A DNA stretch of 64,000 nucleotides from positions 1 to 64,000 of the forward strand of contig BSBK01008838.1 in the NCBI GenBank assembly GCA_027943335.1, in the 5' to 3' direction. The stretch comes from Chamaecyparis obtusa. Its lineage: Eukaryota; Streptophyta; Pinopsida; Cupressales; Cupressaceae. Made by a program: the position numbers and the translations under genes. The notes below the pieces were generated by a model. The model was not told where the DNA came from, ran no database searches, and saw nothing but the letters and a program-made list of their open reading frames with translations. Below, piece after piece: positions 33,851 through 45,644 of the stretch. Numbering within the stretch: the stretch's first letter is position 1; every line of letters begins with the position of its first letter.

Positions 33851-36450
33851 GAGAACACCTAATCCAATGGATGAGGTGTCACTGTCTTTTGTACTTGTTC
33901 CAACATTATCATATTTTCCTCTTCTCCACATTTAGTTCCTTATGCTCATGATTTATTCAATGGTGTTTCCATTTGTATTAACATTCACCTCTAGTGCTCG
34001 GTCTCTATAGTCTTTACTTAAATGACTGACCTTGTGATAGTACAAACATGACATTATAGAATTTGTCCAATTTTGAGATCTTCCTTTCCAATGAATTCTC
34101 ATGCAATTTGCTACTATATTACCATATCTACCACATGTCGTACAATTAGTCCAAGTTTTATAATCCCAAGTATATGTTAGAACTCTAATATGGGAAAGTG
34201 AGATACTGAGAGGGGGGGTGAATCAGTTATCCACAATAATTTTATAGTTTGAAACTAATTCCAGATGCATGCCATAAACATAAATTTCAATACTAAAATA
34301 AATCTAACATTCTAATCTCATCCATCAAATAAAATACATAACACAAAATTTGCTAACCCAGAAACCCTTGAAAGGTAAAACTGGGGTGGGGATGACACCC
34401 ACAAATCTTCACTACTATAGTATTAAAGTGTTCCTATTAGGGCTACAAAATTTTGATCACTTTAGATGACCTACCCTATGAGGGGTCTACCCTATTAAGA
34501 GCTTACAGTATTATGCAATCTACCTTGATTAAAGGATTTAAGACTTACAACTAAGTAAGTACTCAATTAAGAGATTTATAAAGGCTTGTTAGGACCACTT
34601 TGTTAAGAGATTTACCCTGATTCACCTGCTAGAATGTATCAGTACCTGATCCTCTGGTTTGCACTATAAATGATGATTACAAATCATCTCTTTACAATAA
34701 TTGTTAGATATAAAAAATCAAATGTAGCTCTGTTATGTCCTTCACTTCTCTTCTCGGTCACTTTGCCTGATATCTACATCTAACAATCAAAACACTACTC
34801 TACTCCACATACATGAGATCTTCTTTGTTACTACATTTTAGGGTTTTGATATCACCTTATATAATCATCTGATCAAGCTTCTAGATCAAGATCAACAATC
34901 TAGATTCATCACTTATGTCACTTAAGCATTCCCTTTTTATGATAGGTTACATGGCTTGCATAGAGATTAAAGATAAGAAATACAAAGTGTAATCAACTCC
35001 TTGATTCTCTCAAAAATCATTAAATCTCACTTAGAAGTCGGCCAAAATAGTTTACCTTGGTGTTTGTTCCATTACAAACACATATGTCAAAACTGGCTTG
35101 CTCGACATATGAAGTCTCTGATGCTCGGTCAAAACTATTCTCCATATATTGGTGCTCGACACTGACTCTTCTATACAACTCGGCATAAATTTCTCTCTAA
35201 CTAATGAAGTACTCTATGACCTCTGACTTGCTCGACAGTAACTATTGTTTTGTAACTATACAAGTCTATACATGACTCAGCCTTAATAAGATGGCTCGGT
35301 CACAGTGATGACCGACCAACATTACCTTGAAAATGACTAAGGTTTAGACACTAATAGACAACATAACATAGGGATCAACAATATATGCATTACCTTGTCT
35401 TCTTGATTCATTTGTCTTGTTTTGTCCTTTCAGTTTCCAGACTTGTTTCATCTTTGTCCTGCATTCCTGTGATATATGTCCATGCATGTTGCAAGTGCGA
35501 CATTGATTTTCCATGTAGTGTTTCTTAGGTGACTTATTCAACTTTGATCTACACTCATGTGCTCAATGTCCATACTTGTTGTAGTTGTAACAATAACCAT
35601 AAAATTTATGAGTAGATTTAGTAATACCTTTTACTTTGCTTCTGCAAACATTTGATGTGTGTCCTAGTTTTCCATAGTCATAGCATGAGAGCTTCTTTGG
35701 CCTTGGATGTGCATAGGCATTCTTTTTTTCAGCTTGTCTTGATGACTCTCCCTGCTCGGTATAACCTAAAATAGTAGTGTTGTCAAGTCTTCTTTGATTA
35801 CTTAGGAATTCATCCATCCTTTTTGTACTTTCTTTAGCTTTCTTAATCATCTCATTATGTTGTTGTTGAATTTTCACTTTATTTTTCAATATTGCATTCT
35901 CTTCTCTCAATTCACCAATATCTTCCAATTTTCTAGTAAGCTCATTGTTCACTTAGTTGACTTCCTGACTCATGACAACCATTTTATTGGAAATTTCAAA
36001 ATGATGCTCGGTGAGTCTTAGTATTTTAGATTCATTTTCTTCTATATTTTTAATCATTTGTCTTCTATGTTCAATAACTAAGTTCCTTTCTTATTCAGAT
36101 TGTCTTGCATTGTTCATGACATCAATGATTCTTACCATTTGAGTCTCTTGACTGATTTGCAGTGCTTTCACTTGATCAATAAGGTGTTGATTCTTTTCAG
36201 ATAGATCTGATATGGTTCCTTCAGATGCATTAGATATACTTCCAGATTTAGATCCTTCAAATGCATCCTCTATCTCTTCTTCCTAATAATCAGTCCCATT
36301 GAGCTTAAATGAAATTTCTTTCCTTTTGATCAATAACTCTCTCAATTTTTCTTTGGCTTCCTTGAATTGTTCTATAAGAATATGCATCTACAATTTTTGA
36401 TTTCAATGGTCTTGTCAAGCTTATACCTTTCCATCCTTAATATCTTTTCT
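33850..36450 (-). pseudogene. gag: B gag C-terminal part: coiled coil and five CCHC-type knuckles, split by E
   Basis: In minus sense a Glu/Lys-rich coiled coil (about 36400-35800, including NNELTRKLEDIGELREENAI) leads to zinc knuckles. Intact or decayed units are CYDYGKLGHTSNVC (near 35680), CYNYNKYGH-stop-AHEC (near 35575), CRTCNMHGHISQEC (near 35490), CTTCGRYGNIVANC (near 34125) and CLYYHKVSHLSKDY (near 34045). Solo LTR E lies between the third and fourth. Joining the flanks across it restores one frame. Several Cys have become Tyr, as expected for TGT to TAT. The N-terminal gag core is missing. Confidence 0.7.
34175..35380 (-). repeat. E: solo LTR of a copia-type element inside B gag
   Basis: Starts TGTTAGAACTC, ends GGGATCAACA, and is flanked by GTATA (34170-34174) and ATATA (35381-35385), a target duplication with one transition. 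It carries the GGGGGGTGAATCAGTTATCC block at its start and an AGAAACCCTTGAAAGGTAAA block near 34360 shared with B's LTR. No internal element sequence is attached, so it is the usual product of LTR-LTR recombination. Confidence 0.85.
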
Positions 36451-36485
36451 CTTTAGTGATTAAAATTCCTCAACAAGAGAACTAA

Positions 36486-36496
36486 CTTTGATACCA
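36486..36496 (-). other. B primer binding site
   Basis: Minus strand TGGTATCAAAG two bases from the 5' LTR at 36499. A common variant of the tRNA-Met site in plant copia elements. Confidence 0.88.
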
Positions 36497-36498
36497 AT

Positions 36499-37750
36499 TG
36501 TTGGAATTATGGAAAGGTGTGTACTGAGAAGGGAGGGGTGAATCAGTACCCTTAAAAAAATTCAATTGAATCCTTTTAAACATGTAATTCATTAACCGAT
36601 GGTATCATTTACATTCACCATACATCCAATAACATAACTGAAATATAAATGCATGTAAATTAATCAACTATGCAAACATGAAACTTCATACATATAACAC
36701 ATGTATTTTGGTATCACAAAAACCCTTGTTAGAAGGTAAAAACTGCGGTGGGAATGGAACCCAAAAAGCTCCACTATTGCAATAATAAAGTTTTCGGTTA
36801 AGGGTACAAAGATTTGATCACTTTTGGTGATCGTACCCTATTAAGAGTAATAATAAGATCAACTAGATCTACCTCGTTAGAGGATTTTAGTAGCACAATT
36901 AAGTGTGCAATCGGTTAAGAGATTTTACAAAAGACTGTCAAGTCTACTCTATTAGGATATTTAAGGTCTGCTACAATGGTTATAAAGTAATAGTAAAATT
37001 GATTTGTAGATAGCAACTAATCTTGCTTGATTTCATATCTAATGTGTATTTATATGTTATCACCTCAATGTGATTGATGTCTTCTCTAAATATTACTCAG
37101 TAGCCTTCTGTTTCTGATAAATTGTATACTCTGTCAATGCTTCAAAATTGACCCTATCTGATCTTCAGATGTCTCCCAAAATGGAAGCTACTTCATGTGT
37201 TTTATTTTCAAAATGATATCTTTACAATTCTTATATCAAAATGATTTGACCTAATTAGGGTTTAGATACTATCTTAGAAAACCTAAGATTAACAATTCAA
37301 ATGATTAACCTAGATCATATTTACATAGAAATCAACAATCATTAAATGATTACATCCATATTAAATTTTATCTTGATCTTGGTAAACCATTTTTTGATCG
37401 GTGTAAACTATTTACCTTGTAGTTTGTGCCATTACAAACTGCTATATCATTTCCTGCTTCACTCAGTGTATACTGCATTCATCACTCGGTAATTAATTGA
37501 TGCTCGATATATATGAATGCTTGGTGACTACTATGTTTGGTACTCGGTAATCATCTGACTCAGTATGAGTACTCATTCAAAACTATATTTGGTTAGAATA
37601 GTATTATGCCTTGTATTCTACTCGGTGTCTAGGCTTTGAGTGTTGACTGACTGGATTGTGTTGTCTCCTTTATCGACTGAACTTGTTTTCTTTGTGTACT
37701 GACTGTATGAATGATACTAATGACAACCTTTAATGCTCTTTGGAGTAACA
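36499..37750 (-). repeat. B 5' LTR
   Basis: Matches 21196-22449 throughout and ends in GGAGTAACA, followed by target copy TGAGA. Confidence 0.92.
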
Positions 37751-37755
37751 TGAGA

Positions 37756-38931
37756 AACATGTTGATTCAAATACTATTTGATGTTTGATGTCAATCTAAT
37801 TACGATTAAGCGAACAGTTTGATATGATGTGTTGAAACTATTCTTGATTAGAAATCGATTTTGAACTTGATTAAATGATATATAATGGGAGATGTAAAGA
37901 TACCAATTCTAAACTTGATTGGAGAAGAACCAATCATACTGACTTTGATCTTGATTGAATGAAGACCGATAGAAGATTTGGATAGATTAGGAACATTCAA
38001 CTTGATATGGAACTTGATGAAGTTAAGGTGCCCCTGGCAATATGATTTTGTTCGATTTGATGATTAGATTTAATTTTAAGCTTGATAGATGATTTTGAAA
38101 AAAAAATTATACATCATATTTGGTTGACAATATTTTTTATTATCTAGATTAAAATATTATGATATATGATGCCCCCTTGGGAGTGAGATCAAAAATTGGC
38201 AGAAAAGATTGAATGATGTTGGATGATAGTTTAGATTGGTGTAGAATAATTTTGATTTGATTTAGAAGATTAGATAGATTTAGAATATTGGATTGATGTA
38301 TTGAGAAGGAAGAATATCTGATTGGATTGGATTGGATTGGATTGATGTAGCGGTGAGGAGAAAATTTGATTTAGAATTTTTTTTGATTGAGCTCCCGATA
38401 ATGATATTGTAAAGATAATGATCAATAATGAAATAAAGGATCTTAGATCATGTGATACTCAACCATGTTGAAGATATATTTCCCTTCTTGAGGTGATTTT
38501 AATCAATTCAGATGAATGCACAAATGAAAGCATTAAAATTAATGCCCTAGAATGATGTGTAATCTTCCATGGGTGTCATTCTTTTGATCTTTTTCTTATG
38601 CATTTTATCATCATAGAGCTTTTGTTAGCAGTAAGTACAAACATCGGTGGCTTTCAAAGTTGATGATGAGCCAGAGTACTTACTTATGTTAGTGTTAGTT
38701 ACAAGCAAGAAAATGAACAAGAGTTCCTTCTATTCTTGTTCAATGATTGTATTGTATACAATGACCCATACATTCATATCCTTGGACTAAGTTTTTGATG
38801 TACTTGTGATGACCCTCTATCATTCATATCATTGGGAGGATTTTCTGATTTGCACAATACTAAGAAATTTCTTGATGAAAACAAACAAGGAAAGAGTTCC
38901 TTCAAATTGCAATCAAAGAAAAAGATCATGC
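37756..38931 (-). other. Native element A: non-coding 3' region, part 1
   Basis: Rich in TTGATT/GATTG words and without open frames. A short pure microsatellite of five GGATT units lies at about 38318-38345. It ends in the target copy CATGC (38927-38931) of element C. Confidence 0.6.
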
Positions 38932-39432
38932 TGATCCGATTTATGAAAACCAGATTACAATACCTGGTGTGATACCTGCAGTATTGTAGAATTCAACACG
39001 AAAATTGAGAACAACAAGATTGCAAACTAAAAACTGTCTCCATTCTATTCAAAATTGGAGTTTATACAAGTCAGATGGACCCCAAGGGTCACACAAATCC
39101 CTTGGAATTGAAATGAAGAGTCATCATAATGTTTATTATAATTAAACTATTAAAACTATCAAAATTTATCAAAAAACTAAATATAAAATTTAGGTCCACT
39201 TGGAGAAGGCATAACTTTCTCATCCTAGCTCCGAATTACGAACCGTTTGATGTGTTGGAAAGGTATTCAAATAATCTTGAAGCAAATTTTGGAAACATTG
39301 CTGTCCCATCATGTTTCCAAGCATCATATTTTCCCAGAAATGCACCGAAGACCCTCAAAATTGCAATTTACTAAAACATATAAAATTTTGGAAAAATTAG
39401 ATTTCAGTATTTTCCCACTTTAATCCTAATCA
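38932..39432 (-). repeat. C 3' LTR
   Basis: Starts TGATCCGATTTATG and ends AATCCTAATCA on the plus strand; 501 bp. It matches 43998-44500. Confidence 0.95.
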
Positions 39433-39445
39433 TTCCTCCCCCCTT
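39433..39445 (-). other. C polypurine tract
   Basis: Minus strand AAGGGGGGAGGAA directly before the 3' LTR (TGATTAGG). Confidence 0.9.
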
Positions 39446-39476
39446 AAGAGGCAATGGGCCCCATTGCACTAATCTG

Positions 39477-40670
39477 CTACAACAGATGAGGAAATTGTTC
39501 TTCAATTTGTTCCTTAGTAAACCACTTGCCTTGATGAGAATGCTGACCAACTCGAACCACCCAATACAAAGGAATGTTCTGATTTCTCAAAGTCTTTAAA
39601 ATGGCTTCAGTAACATGGTCACACTGGACTGTAGTAGTAGTAGAGGGATTTAACTTTGCAGCTTGAATGTGTTCAGTAGCTTGGGAGATATCCAATAAAG
39701 GAGGAAAATAGGGTCTCAACAATTCCACATTGAAAACTAGATGTAGTCCCAAAAAGGATGGCAAATTAAGTTCAAAAGCATTCTCACCAACTTGTTTCAC
39801 AATAGTGTATGGTCCATAACGAAGAGGATGAAGCTTCCTATTTGGTCCATGCAGGTGCTCTTTTTGAAGATGTAACCATACCTTGTCACCAACCTAAAAC
39901 TGATGAGGAGTTCTATGTTTATCATGTCTTTCCTTATACTTTTGATTACTCTACTCCAATATCTCATGAACTTGTTGTTGTAGGTGTCTAATGTTATCAA
40001 TGAATTTTTCTACTTTATCTACCTCCTTGTCACCATTCAATGGACTACTAGAGTGTAGAGATGGTATTGCTACATCCATAGGTGCCAATGGCTGGTACCC
40101 AAGAGAAACCTCAAATGGACTGTGCCCTGTAGTACTATGGAGTGCACGGTTGTAGCTGTGTTGCACATAGGGTAAGCTTTCATCCCATGTGTGAGGATGT
40201 TTTGAATGATACATTTGTAAAATATGAATAATCATTTGATTCACCACTTTTGTCTACCCATCTGTTTGGGGATGGAATGTTGTGGACTTTGTCAATTTTG
40301 TGTCCATTTTAGTCCATAGTGCAGACCAAAATTTGCTGATGAACCTGCTATCCCGATCATAAATAATGGTTTTTGGAAAACCAAAATGAACCCACACATG
40401 TTCAAAAAATAGCTTGGTAGTATCTTCTGTAGAAATCATCTTTTTACATGCCACCATGATAGCCATTTTAGAAAACCTATCTACCACAACATATACACAA
40501 TCATGCCCCTGCTTGGTAGTTGGAAGCCCAGACATAAAATCCATTGAAATAGACTGCCATGGCTTATCAGGAATAGGTAATGGTAAGTATAGACCCAACT
40601 TACGGTTTGCTGGCTTTGCAATTGCACAGGCTACACAAGCTTGTATATGTGAAATGATATCCTGCTTCAT
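39477..40670 (-). pseudogene. pol: C integrase with chromodomain-like C terminus, broken
   Basis: Zinc-binding CVACAIAKP near 40620, core SMDFMSGLPTTKQGHDCVYV near 40550 and IIYDRDSRFISKFW near 40350 keep both Asp. The DGQTE motif reads DG-stop-TKVVNQ near 40250: Gln to TAG and Glu to Lys. Beyond the core, GPYTIVKQVGENAFELNLP (near 39805) is the usual gypsy C-terminal barrel. The end VTEAILKTLRNQNIPLYWVV with GKWFTKEQIEEQFP resembles a chromodomain (ILK, W-x-x, E-E-x-F-P pattern). Other stops lie near 39950 and 39895. Confidence 0.87.
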
Positions 40671-42860
40671 TTTTGGCCAATAGAAATACTTTTGAAGGAT
40701 AGCAGTAGTCTTACGAATACCAAAATGTCCTGCAACATGACTATAGTGAGCTTCCTATATCATTTTCTTCCATTCTTTGGTGGGTACACATATGTGACCA
40801 TTATGGCAAAGAAACCCATCCTGCAAGTGAAAATCAGAGACAGATTTTCCTTCTACCAAATTACTATAGATGTTAGCAAAATCAGGGTCAGTACTATATA
40901 GTTGTTCCCAAGTGGATGATTGATGACCACATGAATCCAACACTATTGTCAAACCTGCAATTGGAGGCCTACTCAAAAAATATGCCACCTTGTTACTGCT
41001 TCCTTTTTTATGATGAATGTTGAGGTGAAATTGTTGTAAATAGGCTGACCACTGTTGATGTCTATCATTTTGTAGCTTCCCTTGTGTTTGCAAGAATTGG
41101 AGTGGTTTATGGTCTATATGTATAACAGTTTCCTTTCCCAGTATATAGTGTTTCCATTATTTTCAAGCCTAAACAATGGCATACAACTCCTTATCATAGG
41201 TGGGATACCTACGTACTGTATCAGAAAAAGTTTCACTATGATAGGCAACAGGATGCCCATGTTGTGTGAGTACCGCACCAAGAGCATAATCTGATGCATA
41301 TGTTTCTATCTCAAATGCTTGGTGTAGATCTGGAAGGACCAATACTAGTGCTGAACATAGTCTTTTCTTTAACTCCTCAAATGCTTGTTGCTTTGCCTCT
41401 ATCCACTAAAATTTTGCTTGTGCTCCACCCCTTAGTGATTGATTAAGAGGCCATGATATGTGTGAGAAACCAAACACAAATCTACGATAGAAGTTGGCTA
41501 AGCCCAAGAAGCTGCGAAGCTCTGTGAAATTTTTAGGGGATGGCCAATCTTGGATTATTTGAATCTTTGCTGAATCAACATGAACACCCTCAGTGTCAAT
41601 GATATACCCTAAGTATTAAATACTCTGCATACCAAAAGAACACTTCTCAATGTTGGCATAAAGTTTGTGTTTTTGCAAAGTTGAAAGAACTTGTTCAACA
41701 TGCTGCAAATGCTCAGACCAAGTATTGCTAAAGATAAGTATGTCATCCAAATAAACAACTACAAAAGAATCAATGAATGGTCTAAGCATCTCATTCATCA
41801 ATCTCATAAATGTGGCTAGGGCATTTGTTAGGCCAAAAGGCATGACCAACCATTCAAACAAACCTTCCTTAGATTTAAATGCAGTCTTCCACACATCTGT
41901 TGGATCAATTGGTACTTGGTGCTATCCAGACTTCAAGTCAACTTTTGTAAAGAATTTAGCCCTCCTAAGTTGGTCCAACAAATCATCAATTCGAGGGATT
42001 GGATATCTATTTTTAACAGAGATTTTGTTTAATGCTCTATAATCAATACAAAGCCTCCATGTCCCATCTTTCTTTTTAGTAAGGACAATTGGACTTCCAC
42101 AAGGTGAAGCACTTGGATGAATGTGTCCTTTCTGAATCAACTCCTGAATTTGTCTCTTAATCTCATCATTTTCCAAAACTGACCTCCTATATATTGGCTC
42201 ATGTGGTAGTGGTGTGCCTAGGATTAAATCAATAGAGTGCTTGACTTGACAGTGTGTTGGTACTCCCACTGGTGGTGTAAACACACTGTGATATTCTTTA
42301 AAAATTTTATCCATCTGATTTTGTTGATTCTCTGTTACCTTAGCATGTGTATTAAGAACAACTGACTTTGTTTGTTTAGGGAAAATCATGAGTACAGCAA
42401 AAGCTCTAGTTTGAGCAATCAAGCGTTTACATTGTTTAGCACTAATTAAAGAAGCAGTTTGTGTTGGACATACCTCTAGTATTCGATACCTCTTCCCACC
42501 AAGCTTGATTGTAACACTACCTGGCCTGGACTCATACACCCCATGCCTCTGATACATGTATGGCTGCCCCAGCAAGACATCACATACATCCAATGGTGCT
42601 ACATCACATATCACTTCATCCTTGAAAGGCTTGATTGAATATGGTAAACGACATTGTTGATTTATTTGAATATCTTGTCCCTCATTTACCCATCCCATAG
42701 AGTATGGTTGTGGGTGTCTTGTCACTTTTAGATTTAATCTTTTGACTGTCTCCCTAGAGATCAAATTCTTTTGACTCCCACTGTCAACAATAAAATGCAG
42801 AGGCTTTCCATCAACCCACATCTGTGAATGAAAAAGTCTCTCTTCATCTTCACGGGGCAA
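40671..42860 (-). pseudogene. pol: C protease, reverse transcriptase and RNase H, broken
   Basis: Protease: [12 protein letters not shown] near 42785, with the D-S-G site intact, and [15 protein letters not shown] near 42550. [22 protein letters not shown] near 42050, TKVDLKSG followed by a TAG stop near 41930, FGLTNALATFMRLMNEML near 41800, and catalytic VVYLDDILIFS near 41750. RNase H: ASDYALGAVL near 41270. The stretch 41922-42860 is open for 312 codons. Stops near 41930, 41616, 41410, 41160 and 40755 are mostly TAG. The polyprotein was once continuous with gag, separated now only by TGA at 42969. Confidence 0.9.
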
Positions 42861-42968
42861 TACTTTAGCAGTTCCAACTACGGCATATGGGTTTGCTTCT
42901 ATGATGGAATCATTCTCCTCTTTCTCAGAATTATCTATTGGTGACGATTCAGGTTCAGCTTCCTCTCC

Positions 42969-43970
42969 TCATATTTCTATCATCAAATTTTTAATACTTC
43001 GACAATCCTTTGTATTATGGGTTGGGGACTTATGCATCTCACACCACATGCCTGTGTCTATCTTTTTAGTAGACCACCATGTGTTCTTGGGTGAATTTGA
43101 ATGAAGTTCCTTGGTCATCTGTTTTCCTACAAATTTATTGCCACCTTCAACCCTTGGCTTGTTGTTTGCAAAGTAGTCCCTCTTCCCTTTTTGCTTGGAT
43201 TTTTCTTCAATTTTTGTAGCATATTTATAGGCAGTTTCCAATGTCTCAATATTTAAAAATTCCATCTTTATTTGAATATACTTGTGAAGTCCACTCCGAT
43301 ATTTCAAAATTTGATGCTTCTCTGAATCATTAATACCGAGTTTTGCTGAAAGTGAATGGAATGTATTGGTGTAATCTTGCACAGACTGATCCCTCTTTTG
43401 TCGAAGAAGTTGCCATTCTATGTATTTTTGTTCATATACATCCTCCGGGAGGTAAGCTTCTTTTATGTATTCCACAAATTCTCCCCATGTGGGCTTCTTA
43501 TCAAGAGATAGTAAAAAACCATCTTCAACAACTGATTCTTGTTCTTTATTTGCTACTTTGGTTTCCCATGCTAATTTCACATGGGTTTCAGCTTTGAGGA
43601 GAGAAAATGTTATCTTTTCAGCATCTGAGAAATTATTTACAGAAAAGTACCTATCCAACTTTGATAACCAGTTATCAACAGCTTCAGAATCGACCTTTCC
43701 TTCAAAATTCGGGATGTCAGAATTGACCTGCACTTTGAAAGGGGTATTTCCATGAAATGATGTTTTAGATTCAGAGGGTTTTTGCTTCTGTAGGAGGTGT
43801 GAAAATTGACTCATCATCTCCTCTTGTTGCTTATTTAAAGCTTCCTCGACCAACTTCTTAACATCATCGTCTGACATCTTCGATTGTGTGCGTCTCAAAG
43901 GTGGGTATTTTGACAAATGTTGTGTATCCAATCCTAATCTTTGGTAGGAAGACCTTGTGTAAATTGGCAT
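42969..43970 (-). CDS. gag: C gag, open reading frame
   Basis: Open from ATG at 43970 (MPIYTRSSYQRLG), which lies about 15 bases past the primer site, to TGA at 42969: 333 codons. The gag core spans IPNFEGKVDSEAVDNWLSKL (near 43690) to SVQDYTNTFHSLSAKLGI (near 43350). A C-x2-H-x4-H-x4-C cluster (CEMHKSPTHNTKDC, near 43035) ends it. The TGA probably replaced CGA, since the frame continues downstream to the protease as [10 protein letters not shown]. Capsid/nucleocapsid role by family. The frame is intact, but the element is otherwise disabled. Confidence 0.85.
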   Translation of the reverse strand: MPIYTRSSYQRLGLDTQHLSKYPPLRRTQSKMSDDDVKKLVEEALNKQQEEMMSQFSHLLQKQKPSESKTSFHGNTPFKVQVNSDIPNFEGKVDSEAVDNWLSKLDRYFSVNNFSDAEKITFSLLKAETHVKLAWETKVANKEQESVVEDGFLLSLDKKPTWGEFVEYIKEAYLPEDVYEQKYIEWQLLRQKRDQSVQDYTNTFHSLSAKLGINDSEKHQILKYRSGLHKYIQIKMEFLNIETLETAYKYATKIEEKSKQKGKRDYFANNKPRVEGGNKFVGKQMTKELHSNSPKNTWWSTKKIDTGMWCEMHKSPTHNTKDCRSIKNLMIEI

Positions 43971-43984
43971 AAAGGAGCGTTCCC

Positions 43985-43996
43985 GCTCTGATACCA
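43985..43996 (-). other. C primer binding site
   Basis: Minus strand TGGTATCAGAGC one base from the 5' LTR; a perfect initiator tRNA-Met site. Confidence 0.95.
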
Positions 43997-43997
43997 C

Positions 43998-44500
43998 TGA
44001 TCCGATTTATGAAAACTAGATTACAATACCTGGTGTGATACTTGCAGTATTATAGAATTCAACACGAAAATTGAGAACAACAAGATTGCAAACCAAAAAC
44101 TGTCTCCATTCTATTTAAAATTGGAGTTTATACAAGTTGGATGGATCCCAAGGGTCACACAAATCCCTTGGAATTGAAATGAAGAGTCATCATAATGTTT
44201 ATTACAATTAAACTATTAAAACTATCAAAATTTATCAAAAAAACTAAATATAAAATTTAGGTCCACTTGGAGAAGGCATAACTTTCTCATCCTAGCTCCG
44301 AATTACGAACCGTTTGATGCGTTGGAAAGGTATTCAAATAATCTTGAACCAAATTTTGGAAATATCAATGACCCATCATGTTCCCAGGCAGCATATTTGC
44401 CCAGAAATGCATCGAAGACCCTCAAAATTGCAATTTACTAAAACATATAAAATTTTGGAAAAATTAGATTTCAGTATTTTCCCACTTTAATCCTAATCAC
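43998..44500 (-). repeat. C 5' LTR
   Basis: 503 bp, matching 38932-39432. The best preserved parts are 44200-44330; a cluster of differences lies near 44355-44400. Confidence 0.95.
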
Positions 44501-44602
44501 ATGCCCTCTGTCCTTGTTCCTCTAGTCCATAGACATCATTGCATTGAGTTACTGAAGAGGCATGATAAGCACAAGTCATGATAAGTTTATCTGTGATAGG
44601 TG

Positions 44603-44910
44603 GCGTTGAGAAACACATTTGATTGATTGTGTTTTTTTCCTTTTTCTTTATGATTATTGTTTATTTGATAAGTGTTGAGAAACACTATTGCTTTAGTGTG
44701 AAAATGTTTAGAAACACCATTGTGCAATTTTGATTTCAAATTTTCATTTAGGATCTTTTTTTCCTTGATGAGTGTTGAGAAACACTAATGTTTGAGTGCA
44801 TGGATGTTTAGAAACACCGTTGTGTACTGAGCGGTATTGAGAAATACCATTGTGTGTTTAGTGATGTGAAGAAACACCATCTTTGTGATAATGACATGGT
44901 AGAACACCTG
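44603..44910. repeat. Array of short hairpins GTGTT-GAGA-AACAC in element A
   Basis: Eight irregularly spaced units share the form stem-NAGA-stem. AGTGTTGAGAAACACT occurs at 44671-44686 and 44771-44786. Variants with TAGA loops are at about 44703 and 44803, GGTATTGAGAAATACC is at 44832-44847, and weaker forms are at 44603, 44863 and 44896. In the 44832 unit both arms changed together so that pairing is kept. The units lie in native A DNA between gag and the 3' end. Confidence 0.75.
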
Positions 44911-45640
44911 ATAGTTATGAGGTAATGTGGTTGAGTCTACTCAATAAAATGGTTGGTATTGAATAGGAACTAACTCCACAAAATGACTAGGAACTTGCCC
45001 CAACTAGATACAATTTTCCTAAGGATGAGATGTGCACTAATTATAGGCTAGGACACTAGGATTCAACGCCGACCGAGATATATATAAGGATACAAAGAAT
45101 ATACAAGATATGTACAAGCCATGAGGATATATGCATATGCAAATGCTGAGAAATTGATAAACAATGTTTAGATCTTGGATTTTCTGATTTGTTTGGATTT
45201 TTAAAGATTTTAACATTTTTTTGGATTTTTAAGATATTTAATTTTTTTTGGATTTGTTAAAATATTAATTTTTTGGGGGGATTTTTCAAAAAATTTAAGA
45301 TGTTTTTGGATTATTTCAGGAACATTTTTTAATTTTTAGATTTTTAGAGATTTTACCATTTCTCAAGAAAGACCACATTGAATTGCCCCCAATGTCTAGC
45401 AAGGTGTAGGATATTTGCAGATGGATGAGCAAGCTGATGAAGAAAAAGCAAATAGGTCATGATGGATGAAGCAAGTGAATGCAATGCTCAAGGACAGTCT
45501 CCTCAAGATTACTTAAGCCAATGATGCAGTGTCAAATAACATATAGGATAGTGACTTGATGTCTTGAAAGCAGGTGGTCCAAAAGAGTGGACATGTCAAG
45601 AATCTTTTGAGAAACTATTTTTCATTTTATGTTCTTCATT
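44911..45640 (-). other. Native element A: non-coding 3' region, part 2
   Basis: Mixed DNA, then a run of TTTTTGGATTTTTAA-like words (45190-45350). No coding match. Confidence 0.5.
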
Positions 45641-45644
45641 TTGA

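Larger units (their letters stand above)
21196..37750 (-). mobile_element. B: large copia-type derivative inserted into A, carrying D and E
   Basis: LTRs of about 1.25 kb (21196-22449, 36499-37750) are flanked by perfect target copies TGAGA (21191-21195, 37751-37755). The primer site at 36486-36496 and polypurine tract at 22450-22461 show minus orientation. The interior holds a coiled-coil/CCHC gag part (33850-36450), a long uncharacterised frame (29877-33297), the truncated copia element D and solo LTR E. No RT or integrase is native to B. It is non-autonomous. Confidence 0.9.
38932..44500 (-). mobile_element. C: Ty3/gypsy element inserted in A, nearly complete
   Basis: LTRs 38932-39432 and 43998-44500 are flanked by perfect target copies CATGC (38927-38931, 44501-44505). 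The primer site and polypurine tract give minus orientation. The interior of about 4.56 kb encodes gag and pol in one original frame with few large defects. LTRs differ at roughly 20-25 of 500 bases by eye. Of all elements here it is closest to full length, but stops and an integrase change disable it. Confidence 0.95.

Noticed and set aside
42969..43997. Gag of C starting at the GTG near 43997
   Set aside because: That codon lies over the primer site. The ATG at 43970 is the first plausible start.
44603..44910. CRISPR-like array
   Set aside because: Units are irregularly spaced, imperfect and short, in a plant retrotransposon. No cas genes and no constant repeat length.
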